DNA of 34,591 bases from an uncultured Gammaproteobacteria bacterium (GCA_913031205.1 CAJWEM010000011.1:1-34591); one strand, 5' to 3'. Positions 18,727-29,796 are shown, numbered from the stretch's first letter. The notes: generated from the letters alone by a model not told the origin. Translations and numbers: made by a program.

Positions 18727-19502
18727 GTGATTTTTTTCAATTGGTTGTTCTTTCATTTTTACAAGGTATTACCGAATTTTTACCAATATCAAGTTCTGCT
18801 CATTTAATAATTATTCCGAAGATTTTTAATTGGGGATCACAAGGATTACTTTTTGATGTATCAGTGCACTTCGGTTCACTTATTGCAGTTACTTACTATT
18901 ATTTTAAGAACATAAGTTCATTTAAAAATATTGATAATTCTGGGGGATATATTGATTTTAAAAAAATAATTATCGGTTCTTTACCAGTTTTAATGATTGG
19001 GTTTTTTTTCCACGACTTTATTGATCATAATTTGAGAACTGTAGAAATTATTGCTATTACAACTATTTTATTTGCCGTTCCAATAATTTTTTTAGAATTA
19101 ACTAAAAATTGTAAAAAAAACATATCAGAAATCAATAATTATGATATTTTTATCATAGGATTATTTCAAGCATTAGCACTTGCTCCAGGAACATCAAGGT
19201 CTGCAGTGATTATACTCGCCGCATTGCTTTTAGGTTACAATAAAAAAAGTGCAATTATAATATCTATCGTGTTATCGTTTCCAGTAATCTTGCTTGCAAT
19301 GATTTATGAAGTTTATGCTGCGAACGGGATTTTTTTGAATTTATTAGAATTTTCTTATTACCTCTGTGCTATTTTTATTTCTTTTTTAACATCTTATTTA
19401 GTAATAAAATATTTCATTCTTTATATCAACAGAGTAGGATTTATTCCTTTCATGATTTACAGGATATTATTAGGAATAATTTTACTTATTTTCTTTATTT
19501 AA
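18723..19502 (+). CDS. uppP: undecaprenyl-diphosphate phosphatase
   Basis: SFLQGITEFLPISSSAHLIIIPK and LALAPGTSRSAVIILAALLLGY. Confidence 0.96.
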   Translation: MSDFFQLVVLSFLQGITEFLPISSSAHLIIIPKIFNWGSQGLLFDVSVHFGSLIAVTYYYFKNISSFKNIDNSGGYIDFKKIIIGSLPVLMIGFFFHDFIDHNLRTVEIIAITTILFAVPIIFLELTKNCKKNISEINNYDIFIIGLFQALALAPGTSRSAVIILAALLLGYNKKSAIIISIVLSFPVILLAMIYEVYAANGIFLNLLEFSYYLCAIFISFLTSYLVIKYFILYINRVGFIPFMIYRILLGIILLIFFI

Positions 19503-20573
19503 TATAGTACTTATTAATTCAATATGAATATTTTCGACTCGAACTTTTATTTCCTCAACATTAAGTTTTTTGAGATCGCCATAATCAATTTTTCCATTTA
19601 TTAAAGCTTGAATTTCTGTAAATATATTTAATCTTTCTTCGTCTTTTTGATTATGAAATTCTAAAAAATAACTAATTTGCTTTAAAAAAACTTCAAGTCT
19701 TTCCGGGCGTCTGAAAGCATCAAGTTGATTTAAAAAATATACTATTTTCTTACTTTCAATGTCTAATGAAATAAATTTTGCACTAAACTCGTTAAATAAA
19801 AAATATAAATCTAAAATCCTTTTTGGAAATCCAAAAAATTCAATAAAACTTATACTAAAGCCACTAATTGATAAAAATATTTTTTTCTCTAAATCTATTT
19901 TAGAAAAATATAATATTTTTTCTTTTATGTTTTCATTATCAATTATTTCTGGGCAATATCTTTTAGCGAAATTAGTTTTAATTAAAACTTCAAAAAACAT
20001 CCATGGATTATTTTCGTTGAATGCTTTTGAAATTTCATTCCAAAGCCTTTCTTTCGAAAGTGTTTCAATTTCATCATTGCTGACTATTTTTTTCATGATT
20101 TCAATTGTTGAATCATGTATATTAAAACCATATTTTTTTAGCTTAGTATAAAATCTTGCGACTCTTAAAACCCTGAGAGGATCCTCAGAAAAAGCTTCAG
20201 AAACATGTCTTATTACTTTATTTTCAATATCTGCGAGGCCTCCAAAAGGATCAATAAGTTCACCTTTCTCATCTTGCGCTATTGCATTTATTGTAAGATC
20301 TCTTCTTAATAAATCCTCTTCAAGAGAAACTTTTTCGTTTGCTACAAACTCAAATCCTTTATGTCCTGACCCAACCTTTTTCTCTACTCGTGCAAGGGCA
20401 TGTTCTTCTGAAGTATCAGGATGTAAGAAAACTGGAAACTGTTTGCCAACTTGTTTATAACCCAATTCTAACAACTCTTTTTGGCTTGATCCAACTACAA
20501 CCCAGTCCCTTTCCTCGGGCTCAATTCCTAATAATTTATCTCTTATAGCTCCGCCAACTAGATAAGTTTTCAT
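19482..20573 (-). CDS. cca: CCA tRNA nucleotidyltransferase
   Basis: YLVGGAIRDKLLG, ERDWVVVG, RRDLTINAIAQDEKGELIDPFGGLADI, DPLRVLRVARF. Confidence 0.95.
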   Translation of the reverse strand: MKTYLVGGAIRDKLLGIEPEERDWVVVGSSQKELLELGYKQVGKQFPVFLHPDTSEEHALARVEKKVGSGHKGFEFVANEKVSLEEDLLRRDLTINAIAQDEKGELIDPFGGLADIENKVIRHVSEAFSEDPLRVLRVARFYTKLKKYGFNIHDSTIEIMKKIVSNDEIETLSKERLWNEISKAFNENNPWMFFEVLIKTNFAKRYCPEIIDNENIKEKILYFSKIDLEKKIFLSISGFSISFIEFFGFPKRILDLYFLFNEFSAKFISLDIESKKIVYFLNQLDAFRRPERLEVFLKQISYFLEFHNQKDEERLNIFTEIQALINGKIDYGDLKKLNVEEIKVRVENIHIELISTILNKENK

Positions 20574-20576
20574 ATT

Positions 20577-21467
20577 TTATTCAGAATTTATATACGATGG
20601 CACTATTGTCTCTAAATCAGAATAAAAATTAAAGTCTGACTTGCAATAACTATCAATTTGACATGAGTTATAGTTGTCCAAAGAAAAAGGTTTTCCAGGA
20701 ATAAATTCCATCATAAACGCTTGCATTTTTGACATTTTTTTTGATAGAGGTATTACTCTTATGTTTCTATCTTTTATTTTAATTATAAGCTCTAAAATTT
20801 CTTTTAGTGTATAAATTTTTGGGCCACATAAATTATACTGCTTGTTGAAACTTTTGGTATCTTTAATAGCCTGAATAATAAATTCAGAAAGCTCTTCAAC
20901 GTATATAGGCGCAAACTTTGCATCATGGCATGCTAGTGGGAATAAAAAAGGAGTAAAATTTAAAAGCTCACTGAATCTCAAAATGAAACTATCGTTTTTC
21001 CCGAATATTACTGAGGGTCTAAAAATAGTAATATTTGCAAATCTTTTCCCATAAGTCATCAGATAGCTATCTGCTTCTCCTTTTGTTCTTAAATAATGAC
21101 TCGGACCTTTTTGATCAGCATTTAAAGCACTTACATGTAATATTCTTTTTATATCGTTGGTTTTACATGCCGTTAAAATAGTTCTTGCAAAATCACTGTG
21201 TGCTTTTTTAAAACCTTTTCCACTATGTCCTTTTTCATTAAGAATTCCAATAAGATTTATCAATACTTCAGTTTTTTTTGTATTATTTATTAGTTCTTCA
21301 GAATTATGCACATCCGCTTCAACGAGCTTCACTTTTGGATAAACAAGCATTTTTTTATTTTTCTCTCTATTTCTGGTAATTATTGTCACATTATGATCAG
21401 TTTTTGAAAGATGGTTTACTAATGTACTCCCAAGAAAACCTGTGCCGCCAAGCAATGTAATATTCAT
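20577..21467 (-). CDS. NDUFA9-like NAD(P)-binding SDR (complex I NDUFA9 subunit family)
   Basis: ITLLGGTGFLGSTLVNHL, NLIGILNE...GFKKAHSDFARTI, RILHVSALNADQKGPSHYLRTKGEAD, IFRPSVIFGKNDSFILRF. Confidence 0.85.
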   Translation of the reverse strand: MNITLLGGTGFLGSTLVNHLSKTDHNVTIITRNREKNKKMLVYPKVKLVEADVHNSEELINNTKKTEVLINLIGILNEKGHSGKGFKKAHSDFARTILTACKTNDIKRILHVSALNADQKGPSHYLRTKGEADSYLMTYGKRFANITIFRPSVIFGKNDSFILRFSELLNFTPFLFPLACHDAKFAPIYVEELSEFIIQAIKDTKSFNKQYNLCGPKIYTLKEILELIIKIKDRNIRVIPLSKKMSKMQAFMMEFIPGKPFSLDNYNSCQIDSYCKSDFNFYSDLETIVPSYINSE

Positions 21468-21564
21468 ATTTAATCCAATTCTAAGATTTATTGTAATATC
21501 AACGTTTTATATATAATATTGTATTATATAATTATAATAATACTTTAATTACAAATAATATTAA

Positions 21565-22380
21565 ATGCGTATAAAAACTATAATTTTTTTTTCATTTGCT
21601 TACTTTCTCGGGTCCGCTTCATATGCATCTGATATTTATGAGAATTTTCAAAATGCAAATGACTTAATACTTTCCGAGAAATTTACAGAAGCAAAAAAAA
21701 TTCTCCTCAAAATAAAAGAATCTAAACCAGATAATTATCAAGTTATTAATAACTTAGCTTATATAGAGGCAAAACAAGGCGATATTGATAAGGCCATAAA
21801 AATCTTAAGAAGATCCATCAGTAAAGATAAAGATATTGATATAATATATAAAAATTTAACAAACTTATACGCTTTCCAAGCGAATATTTTGTACGAAGAG
21901 GCACTTTCGATTAAAGATACAAATAATAATGAAGTAATTTTATCTTTAGCAAATAATTTAGACCTTGATTCTTCCGAAAACTCTAGCGTTACAGAAACGA
22001 ATATTTCAAAACTAGCAGAACCAATTCAAAATAATATACAGATAGAAGATGTAGAGAATTTTATTTATGAATGGGCAAGTTTCTGGCAAAATAAAAATTA
22101 CCAAGAGTATTTTAATTGTTACGCTGATCAATATTTTCCTAAAAATTTCAAATCAAGAAATGCTTGGATGTCCGATAGAAAAGAAAAGATACAAAATAAA
22201 AAAAATATTGAAATTAAAATATCAAACACCGAGGTATTTGGATTTAATAATAAAGTTGCTTTGATAAGTTTTACCCAAGCATATAACTCAGACTCTTTTT
22301 CAGATGTTGTAAAAAAACATGCTTTAATATCTCTTGTTAACGATACATTGAAAATAACTGGGGAATATATTCTTAAATAA
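21565..22380 (+). CDS. Secreted TPR protein with C-terminal NTF2/Cds6-like domain
   Basis: Signal peptide (MRIKTIIFFSFAYFLGSASYAS), TPR-like repeats (NYQVINNLAYIEAKQGDIDKAIKILRRSI), C-terminal FIYEWASFWQNKNYQEYFNCYAD... domain. Confidence 0.7.
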   Translation: MRIKTIIFFSFAYFLGSASYASDIYENFQNANDLILSEKFTEAKKILLKIKESKPDNYQVINNLAYIEAKQGDIDKAIKILRRSISKDKDIDIIYKNLTNLYAFQANILYEEALSIKDTNNNEVILSLANNLDLDSSENSSVTETNISKLAEPIQNNIQIEDVENFIYEWASFWQNKNYQEYFNCYADQYFPKNFKSRNAWMSDRKEKIQNKKNIEIKISNTEVFGFNNKVALISFTQAYNSDSFSDVVKKHALISLVNDTLKITGEYILK

Positions 22381-23558
22381 TGAGATATTTTTTTAATCTA
22401 ACTTTGCTAACAATTTTTTTGTTTTCAAATCATATTACTGTAGCTGAAGAGCCTATATCTCCGAACGAGAGAGCCGAAATAGAGCTTTTGAGAATTTTGG
22501 ATAATATGAGAAATGGTAATAATGATAGAGCATTATTAATTGCTGAAAAACTTACAAAAGATTTTCCAAATTTTAAACTTGGAAAAATTATCTATGCGGA
22601 TCTTTTATCATCTTATCTTCAAAAAAAACCATTACTTAGTAGAGAATCGATGGGAAAAGAATTAAATGATTTAAAAAGTGAAGCTAAAGCTAGAATAAAT
22701 TTTGAATCGATTTATAAGAAAGAAGATCTTCTCCCAGAATCAATAATACAATTAGCGAATGACATTGAATATGCATTTTTGGTTGAACTATCAAAGTCAC
22801 GGCTTTATATTGTGAAAAATAAAGGTGGTGTGCCTGATATTATCGCTGATTTTTATGTTTCCATAGGTAAAGAGGGGTTTCATAAAAAAACATCTGGTGA
22901 CAATAAAACACCTGTTGGAGTATATAAGATTACCTCTCGTTTAATAGATGAGGACCTTCCAGAATTATATGGTGATGGAGCTTACCCTATAAATTACCCG
23001 AATATTTGGGATAAAAAAAACAAAAAAACTGGATACGGTATTTGGATTCACGGAGTTCCAAGAGATGTCTATAGTAGACCTCCATTAACAAGCGAAGGGT
23101 GTGTTGTTACTAGCAATCACACTCTCAAGAAACTAAAAAAATATATTCAAATAGGAAGAACGCCAGTAGTTTTAGTTGAAAATGTCTCTTGGATAAAAAG
23201 AAACTTATGGCATCAAAATAAAAAGCAAGCAAAAAACATAATTGAAAAATGGAGAAAAACTTGGGAAAGTCTTGATCCTTACGCATTTATTTCTAAACAT
23301 TCAATTAATTTTAAGAGTGAGAATCATGACTTTGAACAAAGAGTAGCTCATATTTTAAGAATAATAAAGAAAAAAACCTTTATAAAGGTTACAGTTGAAA
23401 ATATGAATTTATTTTATTACCCTACTGATAAAAATTTAATATTTTCAGACTTTAGACAACATTACGAGAGTAATAACTTTAAAACTTCATCAAATAAAAA
23501 GCTTTTTTGGAAACAAGAAAAGGATGGAGAATGGAGAATTTTATTCGAGGATACATAA
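22380..23558 (+). CDS. YkuD-type L,D-transpeptidase with C-terminal NTF2/Cds6-like domain
   Basis: DNKTPVGVYKITSRL, YGIWIHGVPRDVYSRPPLTSEGCVVTSN (HGx...SxGCV active site); stop/start overlap TAATG with upstream gene. Confidence 0.88.
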   Translation: MRYFFNLTLLTIFLFSNHITVAEEPISPNERAEIELLRILDNMRNGNNDRALLIAEKLTKDFPNFKLGKIIYADLLSSYLQKKPLLSRESMGKELNDLKSEAKARINFESIYKKEDLLPESIIQLANDIEYAFLVELSKSRLYIVKNKGGVPDIIADFYVSIGKEGFHKKTSGDNKTPVGVYKITSRLIDEDLPELYGDGAYPINYPNIWDKKNKKTGYGIWIHGVPRDVYSRPPLTSEGCVVTSNHTLKKLKKYIQIGRTPVVLVENVSWIKRNLWHQNKKQAKNIIEKWRKTWESLDPYAFISKHSINFKSENHDFEQRVAHILRIIKKKTFIKVTVENMNLFYYPTDKNLIFSDFRQHYESNNFKTSSNKKLFWKQEKDGEWRILFEDT

Positions 23559-23635
23559 TATTTAAATAAATTCCTTGATTTAATTTCATAATATGTATAA
23601 TAACAAAAAAATAACTATATAAATTAGGATGCTTT

Positions 23636-23962
23636 ATGTCAGAAACAATTATAAAACTAACCGATGCTGAGTTCGAAAACCAAGTTATTAAGTCAGAAAA
23701 ACCAATTTTAGTTGATTATTGGGCAGAATGGTGTGGACCTTGTAAAATGATAGCTCCAATACTCGAAGAAATTTCTTCAGAAATGTCCGACAAGATAATT
23801 ATTGGTAAATTAAATGTTGATGAAAACTCACAAACTCCGCCAAAATATGGTATTCGTGGCATACCAACACTTATGATTTTTAAAGATGGAAACGCTGTTG
23901 GAACTCATGTGGGAGCCCTTAGTAAAAGTGACTTAATCCAGTTTATTGAAAGTAATATTTAA
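23636..23962 (+). CDS. trxA: thioredoxin
   Basis: LVDYWAEWCGPCKMIAPILEEIS, YGIRGIPTLMIFKDG. Confidence 0.96.
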   Translation: MSETIIKLTDAEFENQVIKSEKPILVDYWAEWCGPCKMIAPILEEISSEMSDKIIIGKLNVDENSQTPPKYGIRGIPTLMIFKDGNAVGTHVGALSKSDLIQFIESNI

Positions 23963-23970
23963 TAAAAAAT

Positions 23971-24083
23971 GCTAGACGAAACTGAATTTTAATGGTAACT
24001 TCTAAATTCAGTTGCAAATTTAGCACATCATATATACATTTCTTGCGTGGTTATTCTGCGTAAAAGTCTAATAAAAAATTTGC
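23971..24083 (+). promoter_or_regulatory. Candidate structured leader of rho
   Basis: Perfect 10-bp inverted repeat AACTGAATTT (23980-23989)/AAATTCAGTT (24004-24013) flanked by GCTA/TAGC (23971-23974/24021-24024), plus a second potential pairing GCAAATTT (24014-24021)/AAATTTGC (24076-24083); lies in the 143-bp trxA-rho gap. Confidence 0.45.
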
Positions 24084-24105
24084 AAATTCCATTGGTAAAT
24101 AATTT

Positions 24106-25362
24106 ATGAATTTAACAGAGTTAAAAACTAAGAGTCCGTCAGATTTAATGACCATGGCAGCAGACATGGGAATAGAAAATATTGCAAGAGCTAGAAAACA
24201 GGAAGTAATATTTTCCATATTAAAATCACATGCTAAGAATGGCGAAGATATATTTGGAGATGGCGTTCTTGAAATTTTACAAGATGGTTTTGGGTTTCTT
24301 CGGTCTTCAAATAGTTCATATCTTGCTGGCCCAGATGATATATATGTTTCGCCAAGTCAAATACGTAAATTTGGTTTAAGAACAGGCGATACAATATCTG
24401 GTAAAATAAGACCGCCAAAAGATACAGAAAGATATTTTGCAATGTTAAAAGTTGATCAAATTAATTTTGAGTCACCCGAGAATGCAAAAAGAAAAATTCT
24501 TTTTGAAAATCTTACTCCACTCCACGCTGAAAATAGAATTAAATTAGAAAGAGGTAATGGCAGTAGTGAAGACATTACTGCGCGAATTATAGATATTTGC
24601 TCCCCTATAGGTAAGGGTCAAAGGGGTCTTGTTGTTTCACCGCCTAAGGCTGGTAAAACAATAATGCTTCAAAATATTGCTCAAAGTATCACCACAAATA
24701 ATCCTGAATGTCATCTTATTGTTTTACTTATCGATGAAAGACCAGAAGAAGTAACAGAAATGGCAAGAATGGTTGATGGAGAGGTGGTATCAAGCACTTT
24801 TGATGAGCCGGCTACTAGACACGTTCAAGTCGCAGAAATGGTAATCGAGAAAGCAAAAAGATTGGTTGAACATAAAAAAGATGTTGTAATTTTACTTGAC
24901 TCTATAACTAGATTAGCAAGAGCTTACAATACCGTTTCCCCTTCTTCTGGAAAAGTATTAACAGGTGGTGTGGATGCTAATGCTCTTCATAGACCTAAAA
25001 GATTTTTTGGAGCGGCAAGAAATATTGAAGAAGGTGGCTCTTTAACGATATTGGCAACAGCATTGGTAGAAACAGGTTCGAAAATGGATGAAGTGATATT
25101 TGAGGAATTTAAAGGTACAGGTAATAGCGAAATACATTTAGACAGAAGAATTGCTGAAAAAAGAGTCTATCCTGCAATTGGTATTAATAAATCGGGGACA
25201 AGAAGAGAAGAGCTTCTCACGACCCCAGAAGAATTACAAAGGATGTGGATATTAAGAAAGTTTATGCACTCAATGGATGAAATAGAAGCTGTTGAATTTC
25301 TTCTAGATAAGCTTAAAACAACGAAAACAAATAGCGACTTCTTTGAATCTATGAAAAGATAA
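24106..25362 (+). CDS. rho: transcription termination factor Rho
   Basis: [75 protein letters not shown]. Confidence 0.98.
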   Translation: MNLTELKTKSPSDLMTMAADMGIENIARARKQEVIFSILKSHAKNGEDIFGDGVLEILQDGFGFLRSSNSSYLAGPDDIYVSPSQIRKFGLRTGDTISGKIRPPKDTERYFAMLKVDQINFESPENAKRKILFENLTPLHAENRIKLERGNGSSEDITARIIDICSPIGKGQRGLVVSPPKAGKTIMLQNIAQSITTNNPECHLIVLLIDERPEEVTEMARMVDGEVVSSTFDEPATRHVQVAEMVIEKAKRLVEHKKDVVILLDSITRLARAYNTVSPSSGKVLTGGVDANALHRPKRFFGAARNIEEGGSLTILATALVETGSKMDEVIFEEFKGTGNSEIHLDRRIAEKRVYPAIGINKSGTRREELLTTPEELQRMWILRKFMHSMDEIEAVEFLLDKLKTTKTNSDFFESMKR

Positions 25363-26638
25363 ACTTGTTTTTAATTTCTTTATCTCCAATATCGTGTCTT
25401 TTTATTTTACCCTCCCAATGAACTTGATTTGCTCTATCATATGCTTTTGCTTGAGCAACCTGAAGATTCACCCCCAAAGCTGTTACACCTAAAACTCGAC
25501 CACCGTTTGTAAAAATATCTTCGTTTTTTGATTTCGTTCCCGCATGAAAAACCTTTGTGCCGGAAATCTCATGCTCTAATCCATCAATTTTTTTATTTTT
25601 CTCGTATTTACCAGGATAACCTTGGGAAGCTAAAACAACTGTGCAAGCAGAAAATTTGCTCCATTCGATATTTAAGTCATCCAACTTATTATTTATTGTT
25701 GCAAGTAACATATCTATAATGTCACTTTCTAATCGCATGAGTATAGCTTGAGCCTCTGGATCACCCAATCTACAATTATATTCAAGTACAAAAGGATTTT
25801 TGTTTTCATCAATCATTAATCCTGCGTATAAAAAACCACTATAGTTAATTCCTCTCTTTTTTAGTTCATTGAGAGTTGGTTTAATAATATCTTTTATTAC
25901 TTTATCTGCAATACTATCGTCTATGAGTTTTGTGGGAGAATAAGCTCCCATTCCTCCAGTATTTGGACCTCTATCGCCATTATTTAATTTTTTATGATCT
26001 TTTGAGGACGCCAAAGGAATAACGCTATCATTTGACACAAGACATATAAAGCTTGCTTCTTCACCTTTTAAAAAATCTTCGATAACAATAATAGAACAAT
26101 TAACTCCGTCAACATTTCCTGTAAACAAATCATTAACTAGTTTTGACGCTTCCTCTTTATTATCTAAAATAAATACTCCCTTACCAGCTGCAAGACCATC
26201 AGCCTTAATAACAATTGGCAAAGAATGTTGCTTAATATAATTTACCGCAGAAATTGAATCGGTAAAAGATTGGTGCTCTGCCGTGAGAACTCCGCCAGAG
26301 TTTAGTATCTCTTTGCAAAAATTTTTTGAACCTTCGAGCTGAGCTGCATTTTTGGTAGGCCCAAAAATAAGTAAGCCATTTTTCTCAAATTCATCGACTA
26401 TTCCATCAACAAGTGGTGCTTCTGGTCCAACAATTGTTAAATCAATATTATGTTCTTGAGCAAAATTTATGTAATCTTGAATTGAAGGATCTTGTATATC
26501 AAAAACTTGAACTTTATCTTCTTTTTCAATGCCAGGATTCCCAGGAATAACAAATATATTTTTAACTTTTTCTGATTGAGAGACTTTCCATGTTATCGCA
26601 TGTTCTCTTCCCCCACTTCCAATAATTAAAATATTCAT
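25349..26638 (-). CDS. purD: phosphoribosylamine-glycine ligase
   Basis: [32 protein letters not shown]-like [35 protein letters not shown]. Confidence 0.97.
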   Translation of the reverse strand: MNILIIGSGGREHAITWKVSQSEKVKNIFVIPGNPGIEKEDKVQVFDIQDPSIQDYINFAQEHNIDLTIVGPEAPLVDGIVDEFEKNGLLIFGPTKNAAQLEGSKNFCKEILNSGGVLTAEHQSFTDSISAVNYIKQHSLPIVIKADGLAAGKGVFILDNKEEASKLVNDLFTGNVDGVNCSIIVIEDFLKGEEASFICLVSNDSVIPLASSKDHKKLNNGDRGPNTGGMGAYSPTKLIDDSIADKVIKDIIKPTLNELKKRGINYSGFLYAGLMIDENKNPFVLEYNCRLGDPEAQAILMRLESDIIDMLLATINNKLDDLNIEWSKFSACTVVLASQGYPGKYEKNKKIDGLEHEISGTKVFHAGTKSKNEDIFTNGGRVLGVTALGVNLQVAQAKAYDRANQVHWEGKIKRHDIGDKEIKNKFIFS

Positions 26639-26641
26639 AAA

Positions 26642-28192
26642 TTAATGCCTAAAGTGCCTTTGCCCTGTAAAAATCATACTTAAGTTAAGTTCATCTACTT
26701 TGGATATTACTTCTTCATCATTTTGTGAGCCACCAGGTTGAATTATTGCAGTTATTCCATTTTCTGCAGCTTTTTCAACGTTATCTGAGAATGGGAAAAA
26801 GGCGTCAGAAGCCATTACAGAACCTGATAAATCAAAACCTTGCGATTTTGCTTTTTCCACAGCAATAAAAGTTGAATCGATTCTACTCATTTGCCCAGCT
26901 CCAATTCCAAGCGTTTGCATATTTTTTGAGAAAACGATTGCATTTGATTTTACATATTTGGAAACAAGCCAAGAAAATTTTAGGTCAATAAATTCGCTTT
27001 TAGAAGGCTCTTTTTTTGAAACAATTTTATGAATTATATTATCAGAAAAAACATCATCTGCATGTTGGATTAAAATTCCATCGCATATTGATTTAATGTG
27101 CTCATTCCTTTCATCAAGAGGAACATCATAATTTGAATACTGAATAACTCTAATGTTCTTTTTTGAGGAAAGAATGTTACGCGACTCGCTTGTAAAAGAA
27201 GGCGCAATAATCATTTCTACAAATTGGTTATTCAAAATCTTTTCTGCTATATTTTGATCAACCTCTTTATTAAAAGCTATTACTCCCCCAAATGCGGACG
27301 TTGGGTCTGATTCAAAGGCTTTCGAATATGAGTTTAATAAATTATCGCTTGATGCAACTCCACAAGGATTTGCGTGCTTAACAATTACACAAGTTGGATC
27401 AATAAAACTGCTTACACATAATAAAGCAGCATCGCCATCAACGATATTATTATATGATAATTCTTTACCTTGGTAGATTTTTGAATTAATAATACCTAAT
27501 CTTCTTTTGTTAGAATCTTGATATAAAGAAGCTTCTTGATGTGGGTTCTCTCCGTATCTCAAATTACTTATTTTTGTAAAAGAATGAAACTTTCTAAATG
27601 GTTCATTATTAATTTTTTGTCCGAGATAATTTGCAATTGAAATATCATAGTTTGCTACATATTCAAAAGCTTTTAATGACATCATTTTATTAAAAGTTTC
27701 ATTTGATTTTAAGTTTGGGTTAAAGTTTTTAGTGAAGTCAATATAGCTTTCTGGATTAGTTAGGACACAGCAATTTTCATAATTTTTAGCTGCTGCTCTC
27801 ACCATCGCTGGCCCTCCAATATCAATGTTTTCAATTGCTTCGTTGAAAGTAGATTCTTCAGACTTAATTACTTTCTCAAAAGGATAAAAGTTAACAACAA
27901 GAACATTAATTCTTTCTAATTTAAATTTTCTCAAAATATCATCATCATTTTTTCTTGCTAATAAGCCAGCATGAATACTTGGATGAAGGGTTTTCACTCT
28001 TCCATCCATTATTTCTGGAAAATTTGTTATATCTTCTACAGACTTGGCCGGAATATTAAGATCTAATAATTTTTTTAACGAGCCGCCAGTTGATATAATT
28101 TCAAAATTATTTTCAATTAAGTAATTTGAAATAATTTCTAGTTTCGATTTGTCTGATACACTAATTAATGCGATTTTTTTTGTATCCTTCAA
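26642..28192 (-). CDS. purH: bifunctional AICAR formyltransferase/IMP cyclohydrolase
   Basis: IALISVSDKSKLEIISNYL, ISTGGSLKKL, MDGRVKTLHPSIHAGLLAR, LRYGENPHQEASLY, VKHANPCGVA. Confidence 0.97.
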   Translation of the reverse strand: MKDTKKIALISVSDKSKLEIISNYLIENNFEIISTGGSLKKLLDLNIPAKSVEDITNFPEIMDGRVKTLHPSIHAGLLARKNDDDILRKFKLERINVLVVNFYPFEKVIKSEESTFNEAIENIDIGGPAMVRAAAKNYENCCVLTNPESYIDFTKNFNPNLKSNETFNKMMSLKAFEYVANYDISIANYLGQKINNEPFRKFHSFTKISNLRYGENPHQEASLYQDSNKRRLGIINSKIYQGKELSYNNIVDGDAALLCVSSFIDPTCVIVKHANPCGVASSDNLLNSYSKAFESDPTSAFGGVIAFNKEVDQNIAEKILNNQFVEMIIAPSFTSESRNILSSKKNIRVIQYSNYDVPLDERNEHIKSICDGILIQHADDVFSDNIIHKIVSKKEPSKSEFIDLKFSWLVSKYVKSNAIVFSKNMQTLGIGAGQMSRIDSTFIAVEKAKSQGFDLSGSVMASDAFFPFSDNVEKAAENGITAIIQPGGSQNDEEVISKVDELNLSMIFTGQRHFRH

Positions 28193-28205
28193 AATTTTTT
28201 CCTAA

Positions 28206-28451
28206 CTACGTTATGTTGTATTGTTTAATTTTTTTACGCAAAGTTCCTCTGCTAATTCCAAGCAACTCAGCGGATTTAGACTGATTTCCATTACAATATT
28301 TTATAGTTTCTTCGATCAATGGTTTTTCAACTTCCCCTATTACTAAGTCATAAACCTTGTCAACTGGGTGTCCATCAAGTTTTTCAAAATAATCCTTCAT
28401 AGTTTGACTGACGAATTCTTTTAGTAATTTACTTGAATTATTATTATCCAT
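28206..28451 (-). CDS. fis: Fis-family nucleoid-associated DNA-binding protein
   Basis: 81 aa from ATG at 28451 (MDNNNSSKLL...); C-terminal HTH YCNGNQSKSAELLGISRGTLRKKIKQYNI. Confidence 0.92.
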   Translation of the reverse strand: MDNNNSSKLLKEFVSQTMKDYFEKLDGHPVDKVYDLVIGEVEKPLIEETIKYCNGNQSKSAELLGISRGTLRKKIKQYNIT

Positions 28452-28452
28452 C

Positions 28453-29793
28453 TTAGTTCTTAATTTTATTTTCAAGATAATTTATACTAAACCCCCCCTT
28501 CTGAAACACATTATCTAAAATTAATCTTTTTTGTAAGTCAATATTAGTTTCAATACCATCTATAACAATCTCATTAAGTGCATTACTCATTCTTCTTATC
28601 GCGGCATCCCTATTGTTACCATAAGAAATTAATTTACCTATCATAGAATCATAGTTTGGTGGGACCTTGTATCCATTGTAAATGTGAGTGTCCATTCTAA
28701 CACCTGGTCCACCTGGGGCATGAAACTGTGAAATCACCCCCGGACAAGGTATGAAGGTATCTGAATTTTCTGCATTTATCCTGCATTCAATTGCATGCCC
28801 CCTTAACTCAACTTGCTCTTGTGTATAACCGACTTTCTCACCTGAAGCTATTAGTAGTTGCTGTCTTACAATATCAATACCTGTTATCATTTCGGTGACA
28901 GGGTGTTCAACCTGAATTCTAGTATTCATTTCGATAAAATAAAATTTCTCATTCTCATATAAGAATTCGAATGTTCCTGCTCCAATATAATTAATTTTCT
29001 TGCAGGCATCCGTTACTAGTTCGCTCATTTTTTGTCGAAGTTCTTGGCTTAGGCCTGGTGCTGGAGCTTCCTCAATTACTTTCTGGTGCTTTCTCTGCAT
29101 TGAACAATCTCTTTCCCCAAGGCAAATTGCGTTTCCAAAGTTATCGCACAGAACTTGAAATTCTATATGTCTTGGATTTTGAAGAAATTTTTCAATGAAT
29201 ACCGTGTCGTTTCCAAAGGCTAGTTTTGCTTCACTTTTTGTTAGCTTTATCGCTTCCTCGAGATCAGCTTCATTATCTACTGTTCTCATTCCTCTTCCGC
29301 CCCCGCCGTGAGCAGCTTTTACAAGAACTGGGTATCCAACTTCTTTTGCTATTTTTTTGTTCTCTTTCATATCAGATGATACTTCACCTTTTGAACCAGG
29401 AATTCCATTAATACCCACATCCGACATTGCTTTCTTTGCAAGTATTTTATCTCCCATCAATTTTATAGTTTCAGACTTTGGGCCAACAAATATAAAATCC
29501 GATTTTGTAACTTGTTCGGCAAAATCTGCGTTCTCCGATAAAAACCCAAACCCTGGATGGATGGCATCTGCTCCTGTAATTTCAGCTGCGCTAATTATAG
29601 ATGAAGGTAATAAATAACTTTCTTTGGAGTCGGCTGGGCCAATACAAACTGACTCATCAGCTAATCTTACGTGCATTAAATCTCTATCGACAACCGAATG
29701 TACAGCAACGGTTTTGATTCCAAGATCTTTACATGCTCTTAAAATCCGTAATGCAATTTCTCCTCTATTTGCTATAAGTAATTTTTTAATCAT
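28453..29793 (-). CDS. accC: acetyl-CoA carboxylase biotin carboxylase subunit
   Basis: [54 protein letters not shown]. Confidence 0.98.
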   Translation of the reverse strand: MIKKLLIANRGEIALRILRACKDLGIKTVAVHSVVDRDLMHVRLADESVCIGPADSKESYLLPSSIISAAEITGADAIHPGFGFLSENADFAEQVTKSDFIFVGPKSETIKLMGDKILAKKAMSDVGINGIPGSKGEVSSDMKENKKIAKEVGYPVLVKAAHGGGGRGMRTVDNEADLEEAIKLTKSEAKLAFGNDTVFIEKFLQNPRHIEFQVLCDNFGNAICLGERDCSMQRKHQKVIEEAPAPGLSQELRQKMSELVTDACKKINYIGAGTFEFLYENEKFYFIEMNTRIQVEHPVTEMITGIDIVRQQLLIASGEKVGYTQEQVELRGHAIECRINAENSDTFIPCPGVISQFHAPGGPGVRMDTHIYNGYKVPPNYDSMIGKLISYGNNRDAAIRRMSNALNEIVIDGIETNIDLQKRLILDNVFQKGGFSINYLENKIKN

Positions 29794-29796
29794 AGT

